From Acidimicrobiia bacterium (GTDB lineage Bacteria; Actinomycetota; Acidimicrobiia; Acidimicrobiales; CATQHL01), in assembly GCA_009835395.1 (NCBI GenBank), contig VXXM01000021.1:1-57158 (forward strand): 57,158 nt of DNA. Direction: 5' to 3'. Position numbers and translations under genes: made by a program. The notes beneath the pieces were generated by a model, which ran no database searches, had not been told where the DNA came from, and was given only the letters and a program-made list of their open reading frames with translations. Below are positions 1 to 7,498 of this stretch, piece by piece (position 1 is the stretch's first letter; each line of letters begins with the position of its first letter).

Positions 1-990
1 GACGTCGCGTTCCACGGTGGCGGGCTCGGGCCAGGCGCCCTGGGGGCCGCTCTCGAAGGCCGCGTCGATCTCGGTGGCCACCGCCTCGCGGTAGGGGGCC
101 ACGTCGGCGCCGAGCCGCTCGGCCAGCAGCGCCACCGGATCGCGCCGGCGGGCCTCCTGTCGCTCGCTGCGGGGCCGGTACTGCTGCGGATCGCCGATGA
201 AGTGCCCGCGGATGCGCGCCGACTTCACCTCCAGCAGGGTGGGGCCCTCGCCCGCCCGGGCGCGGCGCACCGCCTCGCCGGCGGCGGCGTGCACGGCCTC
301 GAAGTCCTCCCCGTTGACGGTCACGCCGGCGATGCCGTAGGCCCCGGCCCGGGTCGAGATGTCGGCGACGCTGGCGGAGTAGCCCACCGGCGTGGACTCG
401 GCCCAGCCGTTGTTCTCGCACACGTAGATCACCGGCAGCCGCCAGATGGCGGCCAGGTTGAGCGACTCGTGCAGCACGCCCTGGTTGGCGGCCCCGTCGC
501 CGAAGAAGGCCACCGCCACCCGGCCGTCGCCCAGCACGTCGGCGGCCAGCGCCGCGCCCGTGGCCAGGGCGATGCCGCCGCCCACGATGGCGTTGGCGCC
601 CAGCATGCCCCGGCTGAAGTCGGCGATGTGCATGGAGCCGCCCCGCCCGGCGCACAGCCCGGTCTCGCGCCCGTAGAGCTCGGCCACCATGCCGTCGAGG
701 TCGCAGCCCTTGGCGATGCAGTGCCCGTGCCCGCGGTGCGTGCTGGTGATCAGGTCGGCGTCATCGAGGTGGGCGCACACCCCGGCGGCGATCGCCTCGG
801 CGCCGTGGTAGGTGTGCACGAAACCGGGCATCTCGCCCCGGGCGAACTCCCGCTGCACCCGGTCCTCGAAGCTGCGGATGCGCACCATCATCGCCAGGCC
901 GGCCAGCAGCGCTTCCCGGTCGGCCGCGGGCGTGGTGGGCCCTGCGGGCGCCGGGGTGGCGGGTTCCACGGTGCCGGAGGCCCGGGTCAT
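1..990 (-). CDS. Thiamine-diphosphate-dependent 2-oxoacid/acetoin dehydrogenase E1 component, alpha subunit (partial, 3' end off the window)
   Basis: Read from the ATG at 990 down to base 1 with no stop; 330 codons are present and the gene continues past the left edge. E1-alpha binds thiamine diphosphate and decarboxylates a 2-oxoacid (or cleaves acetoin), passing the acyl group to a lipoyl domain. The ThDP motif is clear: GDG at residues 164-166 and NN at 193-194, with the typical VIYVCENNGW context. The N-terminal part has the family pattern HTYHGAEAIAAG (59-70) and RGHGH (86-90). The start overlaps the stop of the lipoyl-domain gene by 4 bases (ATGA), so the two are translationally coupled. 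E1-beta is not visible and would be expected further left. The substrate cannot be told from the sequence; acetoin or a branched 2-oxoacid are both possible. Confidence 0.9.
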   Translation of the reverse strand, partial: MTRASGTVEPATPAPAGPTTPAADREALLAGLAMMVRIRSFEDRVQREFARGEMPGFVHTYHGAEAIAAGVCAHLDDADLITSTHRGHGHCIAKGCDLDGMVAELYGRETGLCAGRGGSMHIADFSRGMLGANAIVGGGIALATGAALAADVLGDGRVAVAFFGDGAANQGVLHESLNLAAIWRLPVIYVCENNGWAESTPVGYSASVADISTRAGAYGIAGVTVNGEDFEAVHAAAGEAVRRARAGEGPTLLEVKSARIRGHFIGDPQQYRPRSERQEARRRDPVALLAERLGADVAPYREAVATEIDAAFESGPQGAWPEPATVERDV

Positions 991-1250
991 GTGCCGCACA
1001 GGGCGGCGCGTTCGTCCGGGGTCTCGGCGATGACCCCGATCCGGGTGCCGATCGGCGCCTCCAGTCCCCCTTCGGCCTCCCGGTGGAGCCAGCCGTCGGT
1101 GTCGGACTCGATCTCCATCTCGATCTTCTCGGACTCCATCAGGAACAGCGGATCGCCGATGGAGACCTCGCCACCCTCGTCCACCAGCCACTCGATCAGC
1201 GTCACGTCGCCCTCGTAGATCCCCGTCTTGGGGAGGATCACCTCGAGCAC
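987..1250 (-). CDS. Free-standing lipoyl-domain (biotinyl/lipoyl attachment) protein
   Basis: 87 aa, essentially one lipoyl domain and nothing else. It begins MLEVILPKTG and carries the attachment hairpin ESEKIEMEI, where K42 is the expected lipoylation site (usual family sequence ETDK). After the domain there is only a short tail, with no peripheral-subunit-binding or catalytic acyltransferase domain, so it is not an ordinary E2. It overlaps the E1-alpha start by 4 bases and very likely acts as the swinging arm for that enzyme. A separate acyltransferase would be needed to finish the reaction and is not seen here. Known precedents are isolated lipoyl proteins in acetoin-type or glycine-cleavage-type systems; which applies is not decidable from this window. 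Confidence 0.85.
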   Translation of the reverse strand: MLEVILPKTGIYEGDVTLIEWLVDEGGEVSIGDPLFLMESEKIEMEIESDTDGWLHREAEGGLEAPIGTRIGVIAETPDERAALCGT

Positions 1251-1274
1251 GGCGCAGCCGGGGTTCGGAGGCCC

Positions 1275-1304
1275 TGGATTCCGGCCGTCGCCGGAATGAC
1301 GGGG
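1275..1304. repeat. Dispersed palindromic repeat (REP-like), copy 1
   Basis: An 8-bp inverted repeat, attccggc (1278-1285) and gccggaat (1290-1297), around a 4-base loop, flanked by tgg and gacg. The same core occurs at 49344-49371, and an elongated relative at 18596-18646. It sits in the 115-bp gap between the lipoyl-domain gene and the SDR gene upstream of it. Translated on the minus strand it gives the VIPATAGIQ string often seen in spurious calls over such repeats, so no gene is called here. Confidence 0.75.
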
Positions 1305-1365
1305 TGGGGCGCTACGGGTCGATCGGGCGCGGCGAGTCGGCGGGGCCTGGTGCGCGGGTGTGCCA

Positions 1366-2214
1366 TCAGGCGTCCTCGGTGTGGGGGACGTAGCCCTCCA
1401 GGGGTTGGACGAGGATCCCGCCGTCCACCGGCAGCAGCACGCCGGTCACGAAGGCCGCCATGTCCGAGGCCAGGAACACCACGGCCCGCGCCACGTCGTC
1501 CACGTCGCAGAGCCGCCCCAAGGGGGTGCGTTCCACGATGCCGTCCCACTGGGCCACCACGTCGATGCCGGTCTCCTGGCCGCCGGTGATGAACTCCACC
1601 GCCCCCTCGGTCATCGCCGCGCCAGGGCACACGGCGTTGATCCGTACCCCCAGCGGCGCCGCCTCCACGGCGATGGATCGGGTCATGCCGGCGATGGCGT
1701 GCTTGGAGGTGGTGTAGTGCGTCAGACCCTCCGCCGAGGTCACCATGGCATCCACCGAGGCCACGTTGACGATGACCCCCCGACCGGCGGCGCGCATCGG
1801 CCCCAGGGCGGCCCGGGTGCACAGGTAGGCGCCCCGCACGTTGATGGTGAGGATGCGGTCCAACTCCGAGACGGGCATCTCGTGTGCGAGGTGGTTGGAG
1901 AACACGCCGGCGTTGTTCACGAGGATGTCCAGTGCGCCCCAGGTGCTGTGCCAGCCCTCGAAGGCCGCCGAGATCGACGTCTCGTCGGTCACGTCGAGGT
2001 GCTGGGCGGTGCAGGTGGCGCCGGTGCGGTCAGCGATCCGGGCGGCGGTGGCCGCGGCCTCGTCCAGCCGTACGTCGGCGATCACCACCGTTGCGCCGGC
2101 TTCGGCCAGGCGGTCGGCGATGGCGGCCCCGAAGCCCCGGGCGGCGCCGGTGACGACGGCCCTCCGGCCGCCGAGGTCGGCGAGTTCGGTGAGTGAGGGG
2201 TGTTCAGCGGTCAT
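1366..2214 (-). CDS. SDR-family NAD(P)-dependent oxidoreductase
   Basis: 282 aa with classical short-chain dehydrogenase architecture: nucleotide-binding TGAARGFG (22-29), NAG at 101-103, catalytic S153, Y167 and K171 (YTTSK), and the C-terminal PVDGG motif. D47 after the second beta strand (ADVRL) suggests preference for NAD over NADP. Such enzymes oxidise a secondary alcohol or reduce a ketone; the substrate is unknown. The gene starts with ATG at 2214 and lies in a minus-strand series with an amidohydrolase upstream and the lipoyl/E1 genes downstream. The 115-bp gap downstream contains a palindromic repeat, so cotranscription with the lipoyl gene is possible but not assured. Confidence 0.88.
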   Translation of the reverse strand: MTAEHPSLTELADLGGRRAVVTGAARGFGAAIADRLAEAGATVVIADVRLDEAAATAARIADRTGATCTAQHLDVTDETSISAAFEGWHSTWGALDILVNNAGVFSNHLAHEMPVSELDRILTINVRGAYLCTRAALGPMRAAGRGVIVNVASVDAMVTSAEGLTHYTTSKHAIAGMTRSIAVEAAPLGVRINAVCPGAAMTEGAVEFITGGQETGIDVVAQWDGIVERTPLGRLCDVDDVARAVVFLASDMAAFVTGVLLPVDGGILVQPLEGYVPHTEDA

Positions 2215-2283
2215 CGTTCAGAAGGTAACCGGTCCGGTGGCGGGGATGTGGAGCGTCCGGTAGCCGCGGCGGAGGCTGCCGGG

Positions 2284-3630
2284 TCAGTCCGACGGCTCGG
2301 CCGCGGCCCGCGTGTGCAGGTGGTGGGTGTAGCGGCGGGCCTGCTCGAAGCGCTGCCGGATCTGGCTTCCACGTCCCGAGGGCGCGACCTCCTGGCCGCC
2401 CTTGACGATGGACAGCAGCCGGGAGCGGTCGCCCAGGATGCGCACGTCCTCGTCGGGATTCCCGTCCACGACCAGCAGGTCGGCGAACTTGCCGGGGCGC
2501 AGCGTGCCGATGCGGTCCGTGTCACGGGGCGCGGCGGTCGCCGCGTTCCGGGTCATGCACAGCAGCGCCTCCATGTCGGTCATGCCCAGGTGGCTCACGA
2601 ACAGCTCCATCTCGCGGGTGTGCCACTCGCCGTAGGGGGTCATGGCGAAACCGGTCTCCGAGCCGGCGATCAGGGTGGCGCCGTCGGCGTAGGCCTTGGA
2701 CAGGATCGCCACGGCTGCGTCCAGCTCCCGTTTCATGGCGTCGGCCACGAACGGCCTGTGCCCGGGCGCCTCGAGGCTGTTCACCAGCAGCGTCATCGCC
2801 GGCAGCAGCGGGATCTCCTTCTCCAGCACCACCTCGAGGGTCTCGGGATCCATGTAGGAGGCGTGCATGATCCAGTCCACGCCCACTGCGGCGGCGTCGG
2901 CCACCGACTGGCGCGAGCGGGCGTGCATGGTGATGGGCCGGCACAAGCGGTGGGCCTCTTCCACCGCCACGGCGAGTTCGGCGCGGCTGAAGGCGGCGTA
3001 CTCGGTTGTGCCAGGGCCCGACCCGGCGATCTTGATGAGATCCACGGTGTCCTTCACCTGGTTGCGAATCTCCTGCAGCAGGTCGTCGGTGCATCGGACC
3101 AGGGCGCCGAAGGACGATTCGTGCACATCGATCCAGCGGGGGAGCGTGTCGCCGATGCCGAGTTGCGTGGTGATCTGGCGCCCGGCGGCGGAGAACCTCG
3201 GGCCCAGAATGAGTCCACCGTCGATGGCGTCGCGCACCGCCGGTGCCACGCCGTTGGGGCCGCCCGGGTCGCAGGCGGCGGTCACGCCGGCCAGCAGCAC
3301 CTTCTCGGCGTCGATGGCGGCACGGATGGCCCGGTACGGCGCCGGCGTGTAGATGAACAGCTCCTCCTCGGTGCGCGGCTCGCCGAAGCTGATGTGCATG
3401 TGGCCGTCCACGAGGCCGGGCATGATCGTGGCAGTCCCGGCATCGCTCACGGGGATCTTCGGGTCGCGGTAGGCGGTCGGCAGCTCGGCGCGGGCGCCAA
3501 CCCATTCGATCAGGTCGTCGCGGACCACCACGCTGGCGTCGGCCAGCACGGTCTCGTCCTCGCAGGGCACCACCCGGGCGGCGTCGAAGCGCCGCAACCC
3601 GTCGGGTCCCGTGGTGGGGCTGTCGATCAT
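2284..3630 (-). CDS. Amidohydrolase-superfamily metal-dependent hydrolase (imidazolonepropionase/prolidase-like)
   Basis: 448 aa. The N-terminal beta-sandwich part is followed by the metal-binding HMH motif (H77, H79), a likely bridging lysine K200 (LIKIAG), metal histidines H236 (TMHARS) and H256 (IMHAS), and the C-terminal LRPGKFADLLVVDGNP strand typical of the family. These enzymes hydrolyse amide or cyclic amide bonds in a TIM barrel. The position normally holding the single-metal or catalytic Asp (AGTD) reads AGSE, with E325. I recall the same GSE pattern in a subset of uncharacterised members, so it is probably a subfamily trait, not a mutation. Substrate unknown. The phytanoyl-CoA dioxygenase-like gene lies 31 bp upstream, so the two are probably cotranscribed. 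Confidence 0.87.
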   Translation of the reverse strand: MIDSPTTGPDGLRRFDAARVVPCEDETVLADASVVVRDDLIEWVGARAELPTAYRDPKIPVSDAGTATIMPGLVDGHMHISFGEPRTEEELFIYTPAPYRAIRAAIDAEKVLLAGVTAACDPGGPNGVAPAVRDAIDGGLILGPRFSAAGRQITTQLGIGDTLPRWIDVHESSFGALVRCTDDLLQEIRNQVKDTVDLIKIAGSGPGTTEYAAFSRAELAVAVEEAHRLCRPITMHARSRQSVADAAAVGVDWIMHASYMDPETLEVVLEKEIPLLPAMTLLVNSLEAPGHRPFVADAMKRELDAAVAILSKAYADGATLIAGSETGFAMTPYGEWHTREMELFVSHLGMTDMEALLCMTRNAATAAPRDTDRIGTLRPGKFADLLVVDGNPDEDVRILGDRSRLLSIVKGGQEVAPSGRGSQIRQRFEQARRYTHHLHTRAAAEPSD

Positions 3631-3661
3631 GGTGCTCCTCTCGCGGCGGACGCTCGTCGCC

Positions 3662-4627
3662 TCAGAAGGGGATGACGGGGAAGTAGCGGCCCCCGATCGG
3701 CTCGCCGGGCGTTAGGCCGACCTCCTCGTCGGTGTAGTTGTACTCGTAGCGCTGCGCCCCCAGCCAGATGGTGCCGTCGGACACGTAGCGCATGACTATC
3801 GCCCGCCGGCCCCGCTCGGACAGGTTCGGACCCGAGGCGTGCCAGGTGAGCGACGAGTGCATCGACACCTCGCCCGCCGCCAACTCCACCACCTCGACCG
3901 GCAGGTCCAGCTCGGCGGGGTCGCCGACCTCGGTGACCGAGGACGGCCGCGACTCGCGCAGGTAGGGCGTGCCCGTGCCGAACACCACCGGCAGCCGCTC
4001 CCCGAGATGCTGGCTTCCGCAGGCCATCAACATGGCGCCGTTGTGCTGCGTGGTGTCGTCGAGGGCCACCCAGGCGGTCACGGCGTTGGGTTGGGCCAGA
4101 GGCCAGTACGAGTAGTCCTGGTGCCAGCGCAGGTCGTGCGGGCTGGGCGACTTGTTGAGGGCGTTGTCCTCGAGGAGTCGCACGCTCGTGGTGCCCAGCA
4201 GCTGCGCCGCCCAGCGAGCCGTCGTGGGGTTGAACACGGCGGCGCGGAAGTCGTCGTCGATCAGCCACATGTTGAACAGGAAGTCGAAGCTCTGCGCCGG
4301 GTCGCGGGCGGCTCCGGCGTCGCCGGCCTCACCGTTGCCACCCTCCTCGTCGGGCCACAGCGCGGGGTCGAGCAGGTCGTAGCGCCGGCCGGCCTCGTCC
4401 TCGCTGCGGGTGAGGCGCTGGACCACGGCGCGCAGGAACTCGATCTGCTCGTCGTTGAACACCTTGCCCGGACGGATGTAGCCCTTCTCGTAGAAGGTGG
4501 TGATCTCCTCGACGGTCAGCGGCGACGTGCGCACGCCGCCGGAACCGTTCGTGGCGGGGTCCGGCCCTGTGGATCCGCCCGTGGCATCGAGGCCCTCAGC
4601 AGGTCCTGCATCGCTGCGAGCCCTCAC
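3662..4627 (-). CDS. Phytanoyl-CoA dioxygenase (PhyH)-family Fe(II)/2-oxoglutarate oxygenase
   Basis: 321 aa. The double-stranded beta-helix has the iron ligands H169 and D171 in RWHQDYSYW and the distal H263 in LTWHASGPN, followed by arginines (R274, R275) in the usual 2-oxoglutarate-binding position. The family hydroxylates hydrophobic or small-molecule substrates using O2 and 2-oxoglutarate; the target is not deducible. The first 35 residues are Gly/Pro/Asp-rich and probably disordered. The start is GTG at 4627, preceded on the minus strand by a GGGGAGAGG ribosome-binding site. It is the first gene of the minus-strand series and diverges from the cupin gene over a 57-bp promoter region. 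Confidence 0.9.
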   Translation of the reverse strand: MRARSDAGPAEGLDATGGSTGPDPATNGSGGVRTSPLTVEEITTFYEKGYIRPGKVFNDEQIEFLRAVVQRLTRSEDEAGRRYDLLDPALWPDEEGGNGEAGDAGAARDPAQSFDFLFNMWLIDDDFRAAVFNPTTARWAAQLLGTTSVRLLEDNALNKSPSPHDLRWHQDYSYWPLAQPNAVTAWVALDDTTQHNGAMLMACGSQHLGERLPVVFGTGTPYLRESRPSSVTEVGDPAELDLPVEVVELAAGEVSMHSSLTWHASGPNLSERGRRAIVMRYVSDGTIWLGAQRYEYNYTDEEVGLTPGEPIGGRYFPVIPF

Positions 4628-4660
4628 ACCTCTCCCCTCGTCTGCGCCTCTAGCTGGGCA

Positions 4661-4684
4661 AAATCATAGTTCTATACTCCGCCC
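4661..4684. promoter_or_regulatory. Compact divergent promoter with overlapping -10 elements
   Basis: A short AT-rich island in otherwise GC-rich DNA. On the plus strand TATACT (4673-4678) ends 6 bases before the cupin ATG at 4685, which is the spacing of a leaderless actinobacterial transcript, and there is no Shine-Dalgarno sequence. On the minus strand TATGAT (read 4668 to 4663) lies upstream of the dioxygenase gene, which does have a ribosome-binding site. The two -10 boxes are only 4 bases apart, so the polymerase sites must exclude each other. Confidence 0.6.
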
Positions 4685-5113
4685 ATGGCCCGAAGCGATG
4701 CTCCCGAATACGTCACCCGCGCCGACACCACCCCGCTCGACGACCTCACAGGCACCGCCTTCGCTCACCTGGACTGCCGCACCCTGGTCTCCGACGTCCG
4801 CCAGGGCTCGGAGAAGGTCATGGTGGGACGGACGGTCTACCCCGGCGGCGGCGGCACGCATGAGCACCACCTGCATCCCGACGCCGAGGAGGTCGTGATC
4901 GTGCTGTCGGGGCGGGGCTGGCACCGCGTGGGCGACGAGTACTACGAGATCAGCCCGGGCGACGTGGTGTTCGTGCCCGTCAACACGGCGCACTCCGCCG
5001 GGTCCATCGGCGAGGAGGACATGGTGATCCTCTGGGTCCTGGGCGGCGTTCCGTCTATGGAGCAGGCCGGATACCGGGCGGTACCCGAGATCCCCGGGAT
5101 CCCCGCGGGCTGA
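4685..5113 (+). CDS. Cupin-domain protein (small metal-binding beta-barrel)
   Basis: 142 aa, a single cupin. Motif 1 gives metal ligands H62, H64 and E69 in the HHLHPDAEE stretch, and motif 2 gives H103 in PGDVVFVPVNTAHS. All four usual ligands are therefore present. Such small cupins are isomerases, dioxygenases or ligand-binding proteins; nothing here decides between them. It is the first gene of a plus-strand group with an amidase (42 bp downstream) and an alpha/beta hydrolase. The ATG is chosen because a TATACT -10 box ends 6 bases upstream and no ribosome-binding site is present, as in leaderless messages. Confidence 0.85.
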   Translation: MARSDAPEYVTRADTTPLDDLTGTAFAHLDCRTLVSDVRQGSEKVMVGRTVYPGGGGTHEHHLHPDAEEVVIVLSGRGWHRVGDEYYEISPGDVVFVPVNTAHSAGSIGEEDMVILWVLGGVPSMEQAGYRAVPEIPGIPAG

Positions 5114-5154
5114 CCCCTCGGGCCGACCCTTCGGGCTGAAGCGCGGGCCGCCGC

Positions 5155-6597
5155 TTGGACACCGCCGGATTCTCGATCGCGCGCCTCGGAGCGCTGTACG
5201 CCGCCGGCGAGACCGACCCCTCCGAGATGCTGTCGGCAACCCTCGAGCGGATCAATCGCCTCGACGGAGTGCTGGGTGCGTTCGCCGAGGTCACCGCCGA
5301 GCGTGCCACCGCCGAGGCCGCGGAGCGCACCGCCGAGCTGCGACGGGGCGAGTCGCGGGGGCCGCTGCACGGCGTGCCGGTGGCCGTCAAGGAGCTGTTC
5401 GACGTGGCGGGGGCCGTCGGCGACTACGGCTCGGAGGTGCTGGCCGGGCGAGTGTCCGATGCCGACGCCGAGCTGGTGCGACGCCTGCGGGCGGCGGGCG
5501 CCGTGATTGTGGGCGTGACCCGCTCGCATGAGTTGGGCTGGGGGATCACCTCCCAGCACGCCACGAGGTCCAGCCCGCGTAACCCGTGGGATCTCACCAG
5601 GGTGCCGGGCGGCTCCAGCGGCGGGTCGGCGGCGGCCGTGGCGACGGCGATGGTGCCCGCCGCGGTGGCCAGCGACACCGGCGGCTCGGTGCGCATCCCG
5701 GCTGCGTTCTGCGGCGTGGCCGGCATCAAGCCGACCTTGGGGCGCATCGGCCGGGCCGGCGGCGCGGCGCTGGCACCCACTCTGGACACGCCGGGCGTGG
5801 TGGCCGGCCGCATCGAGGACCTGTGGCCGCTGCTGGCGGCGATGAGCGGCCCCCATGAGGGCGATCCGGCGGCGCTGGCCGATCCGCTGCCCGCTGCTCC
5901 CGATCCCGCGTCGTTCGGCGAGGGACTGAAGGGTGCGCGGGTGGGCATCGCGCCTGCGCTCCGCGGCGCCGTTCCGTGGGGAGAGGGAACAACGGCGGGC
6001 TTCGACCGCACCTGTGATGCCCTGCGATCTGCCGGTGCAACACTGGTCGAGGTCGACCTGCCCGCCGCGGAGGACATGCTGGCGGCGTTCATACCGCTGC
6101 AGATGGCCGAGGCCTACGACGTTCACAACCGGCAGTTCGGCCTGTTCCCCGAGCGTGCCGGCGACTACGGCGCCGATGTCCGGGGACGTCTCCAGATGGC
6201 GTCCGAGGTGACGATGGGGGAGTACATGGAGTCCCGGCGGCGCCGGCTGGAGTTCATCTGGGCGTTCGATCGGGCCTTCGAATCTCTGGACGCCCTGCTG
6301 ACGCCGATCTCAGCGGTCGGCCCGTCGACGATCGACGAGCCCGACACCGTGCCGGTCGACGGCGAGCTGCGGGCGCTGCGGGAGGTCGTGATGGGGTTCA
6401 CGGTGCCGCAGAACCTCACCGGGCTGCCGACGGTGGCGCTGCCGGTCGGCTTCGACGGCGACGGTCTGCCGGTGGGCATGCAGTTCACGGCGGGGCGCCT
6501 GCGGGAGGACAACGCCGTCCGCGTGGCGGGCGCCGTCGAGCACGTGTTGGGGACCGATGCGCCACAGGTGCCGGTCACACCGAACCAAGGGGGTTAG
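5155..6597 (+). CDS. Amidase-signature family amidase (GatA-like)
   Basis: 480 aa. The Ser-cisSer-Lys triad is intact: K79 in VAVKE, S154 in GGSSGGS and S178 in DTGGSVR, with the 24-residue spacing between the serines that the family shows. These enzymes hydrolyse linear amides; GatA itself is unlikely because GatB and GatC are absent and the C-terminal half differs. The start at 5155 is TTG, directly before DTAGFSIARL; no better ATG/GTG start is obvious. It lies between a cupin and an alpha/beta hydrolase, with only 2 bases to the next gene, so the three form an operon probably acting on one small amide or ester compound. Confidence 0.9.
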   Translation: MDTAGFSIARLGALYAAGETDPSEMLSATLERINRLDGVLGAFAEVTAERATAEAAERTAELRRGESRGPLHGVPVAVKELFDVAGAVGDYGSEVLAGRVSDADAELVRRLRAAGAVIVGVTRSHELGWGITSQHATRSSPRNPWDLTRVPGGSSGGSAAAVATAMVPAAVASDTGGSVRIPAAFCGVAGIKPTLGRIGRAGGAALAPTLDTPGVVAGRIEDLWPLLAAMSGPHEGDPAALADPLPAAPDPASFGEGLKGARVGIAPALRGAVPWGEGTTAGFDRTCDALRSAGATLVEVDLPAAEDMLAAFIPLQMAEAYDVHNRQFGLFPERAGDYGADVRGRLQMASEVTMGEYMESRRRRLEFIWAFDRAFESLDALLTPISAVGPSTIDEPDTVPVDGELRALREVVMGFTVPQNLTGLPTVALPVGFDGDGLPVGMQFTAGRLREDNAVRVAGAVEHVLGTDAPQVPVTPNQGG

Positions 6598-6599
6598 CG

Positions 6600-7403
6600 A
6601 TGCCACACGCCAAAGTCCGAGACGGGACGAATATCTACTACGAGAGCCACGGCGACGAGTCGCTTCCGGGGCTGGTGCTGATCAGAGGCACCGGTGCCGA
6701 CGGCACCCGCTGGCTGCCGCAGGTCCGCGCCTACGAGTCGGAGATCCGCTGCGTGATCTTCGACGGCCGGGGTGTGGGCCGCAGCGAGACCACGCCGCCT
6801 CCCTACAGCGTGGCGGGCATGGCCGGCGACACCTTCGACCTCATGGACGCGCTCGGTATCGGGGCGGCGCATCTGTCGGGCTCCTCGCTGGGCGGCGCCA
6901 TCGGCCTGCGCATGGCCGTCGACGCCCCCGAGCGGGTGCTGTCGCTGCAAATGCACTCGTCCTGGCTGGGCACCCACGGCTTCAGTGAGTTCTCCCTGGG
7001 GTTGCTGAAGGCCCACCTGACCAGCGGCGGGGTGGAGCACTACTACGCCGCCACGATGCCGATGCTCATCAGCCCCGGCTTCATGTCCCGCAACTTCGAG
7101 ATGCTCATGAACATCCTCGACCACATGCGGGCCAACGCCGCCAGCTATGACGGCCTGCTGGGCCAGATCGAAGCCAACCTCTCCTACGACATGCGCGCCG
7201 AGGCCCACAACGTCTCCGCTCCGGTGCTCGTCACCGTCGGCGAGGTGGACGTCGTGCTGCCCGTGCAGTGCTCCGAGGAGATCCACGAGGCCATCGGTGG
7301 CTCCGACTTCCACGTCTTCGAAGGCGCCGGCCACCTCTCGGGCATGGAGAGCCCCGACGAGTTCAACCGCGTCACCCTGGACTGGCTGCGCCGGCAGCTC
7401 TGA
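6600..7403 (+). CDS. Alpha/beta-fold hydrolase
   Basis: 267 aa. The nucleophile elbow GSSLG puts S96 as nucleophile, with D217 (VGEVDVV) and H245 (GAGHLSG) completing the triad. The oxyanion-loop region reads LIRGTGADG. Members hydrolyse esters, lactones, epoxides or C-C bonds; the enol-lactone-hydrolase-like overall layout does not prove a substrate. The ATG at 6600 lies 2 bases after the amidase stop, with an AAGGGGG ribosome-binding site inside the end of that gene (about 6587-6593), indicating translational coupling. A hairpin follows at 7415-7434, suggesting the operon ends here. Confidence 0.88.
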   Translation: MPHAKVRDGTNIYYESHGDESLPGLVLIRGTGADGTRWLPQVRAYESEIRCVIFDGRGVGRSETTPPPYSVAGMAGDTFDLMDALGIGAAHLSGSSLGGAIGLRMAVDAPERVLSLQMHSSWLGTHGFSEFSLGLLKAHLTSGGVEHYYAATMPMLISPGFMSRNFEMLMNILDHMRANAASYDGLLGQIEANLSYDMRAEAHNVSAPVLVTVGEVDVVLPVQCSEEIHEAIGGSDFHVFEGAGHLSGMESPDEFNRVTLDWLRRQL

Positions 7404-7414
7404 GCCGGTCGAGC

Positions 7415-7434
7415 CGACCCCGCCAATGGGGTCG
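7415..7434 (+). terminator. Candidate hairpin terminator after the cupin-amidase-hydrolase operon
   Basis: A perfect 7-bp inverted repeat, cgacccc (7415-7421) and ggggtcg (7428-7434), with loop gccaat. There is no U-tract, so it would be a hairpin-only terminator as often proposed in high-GC actinobacteria. It separates the hydrolase gene from the next operon, whose first gene begins at 7499 with an AAGGAGA ribosome-binding site (about 7487-7493). A weak GTGACA (7446-7451) and TATCCG (7469-7474) pair, 17 bp apart, may be the promoter of that operon. Confidence 0.4.
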
Positions 7435-7498
7435 CCCGAGCCCGGTGTGACATACTGCGGTCCACCTCTATCCGGGGGTTCCACGAAAGGAGACGGAG

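Noticed and set aside
202..1218. Long plus-strand open frame opposite the E1-alpha gene
   Set aside because: The minus-strand frame encodes a clear ThDP enzyme; the plus frame is Gly/Arg/His-rich shadow sequence typical of high-GC DNA.
1238..1822. Minus-strand frame containing VIPATAGIQ
   Set aside because: This string comes from translating the palindromic repeat; the rest is out of frame with the SDR gene.
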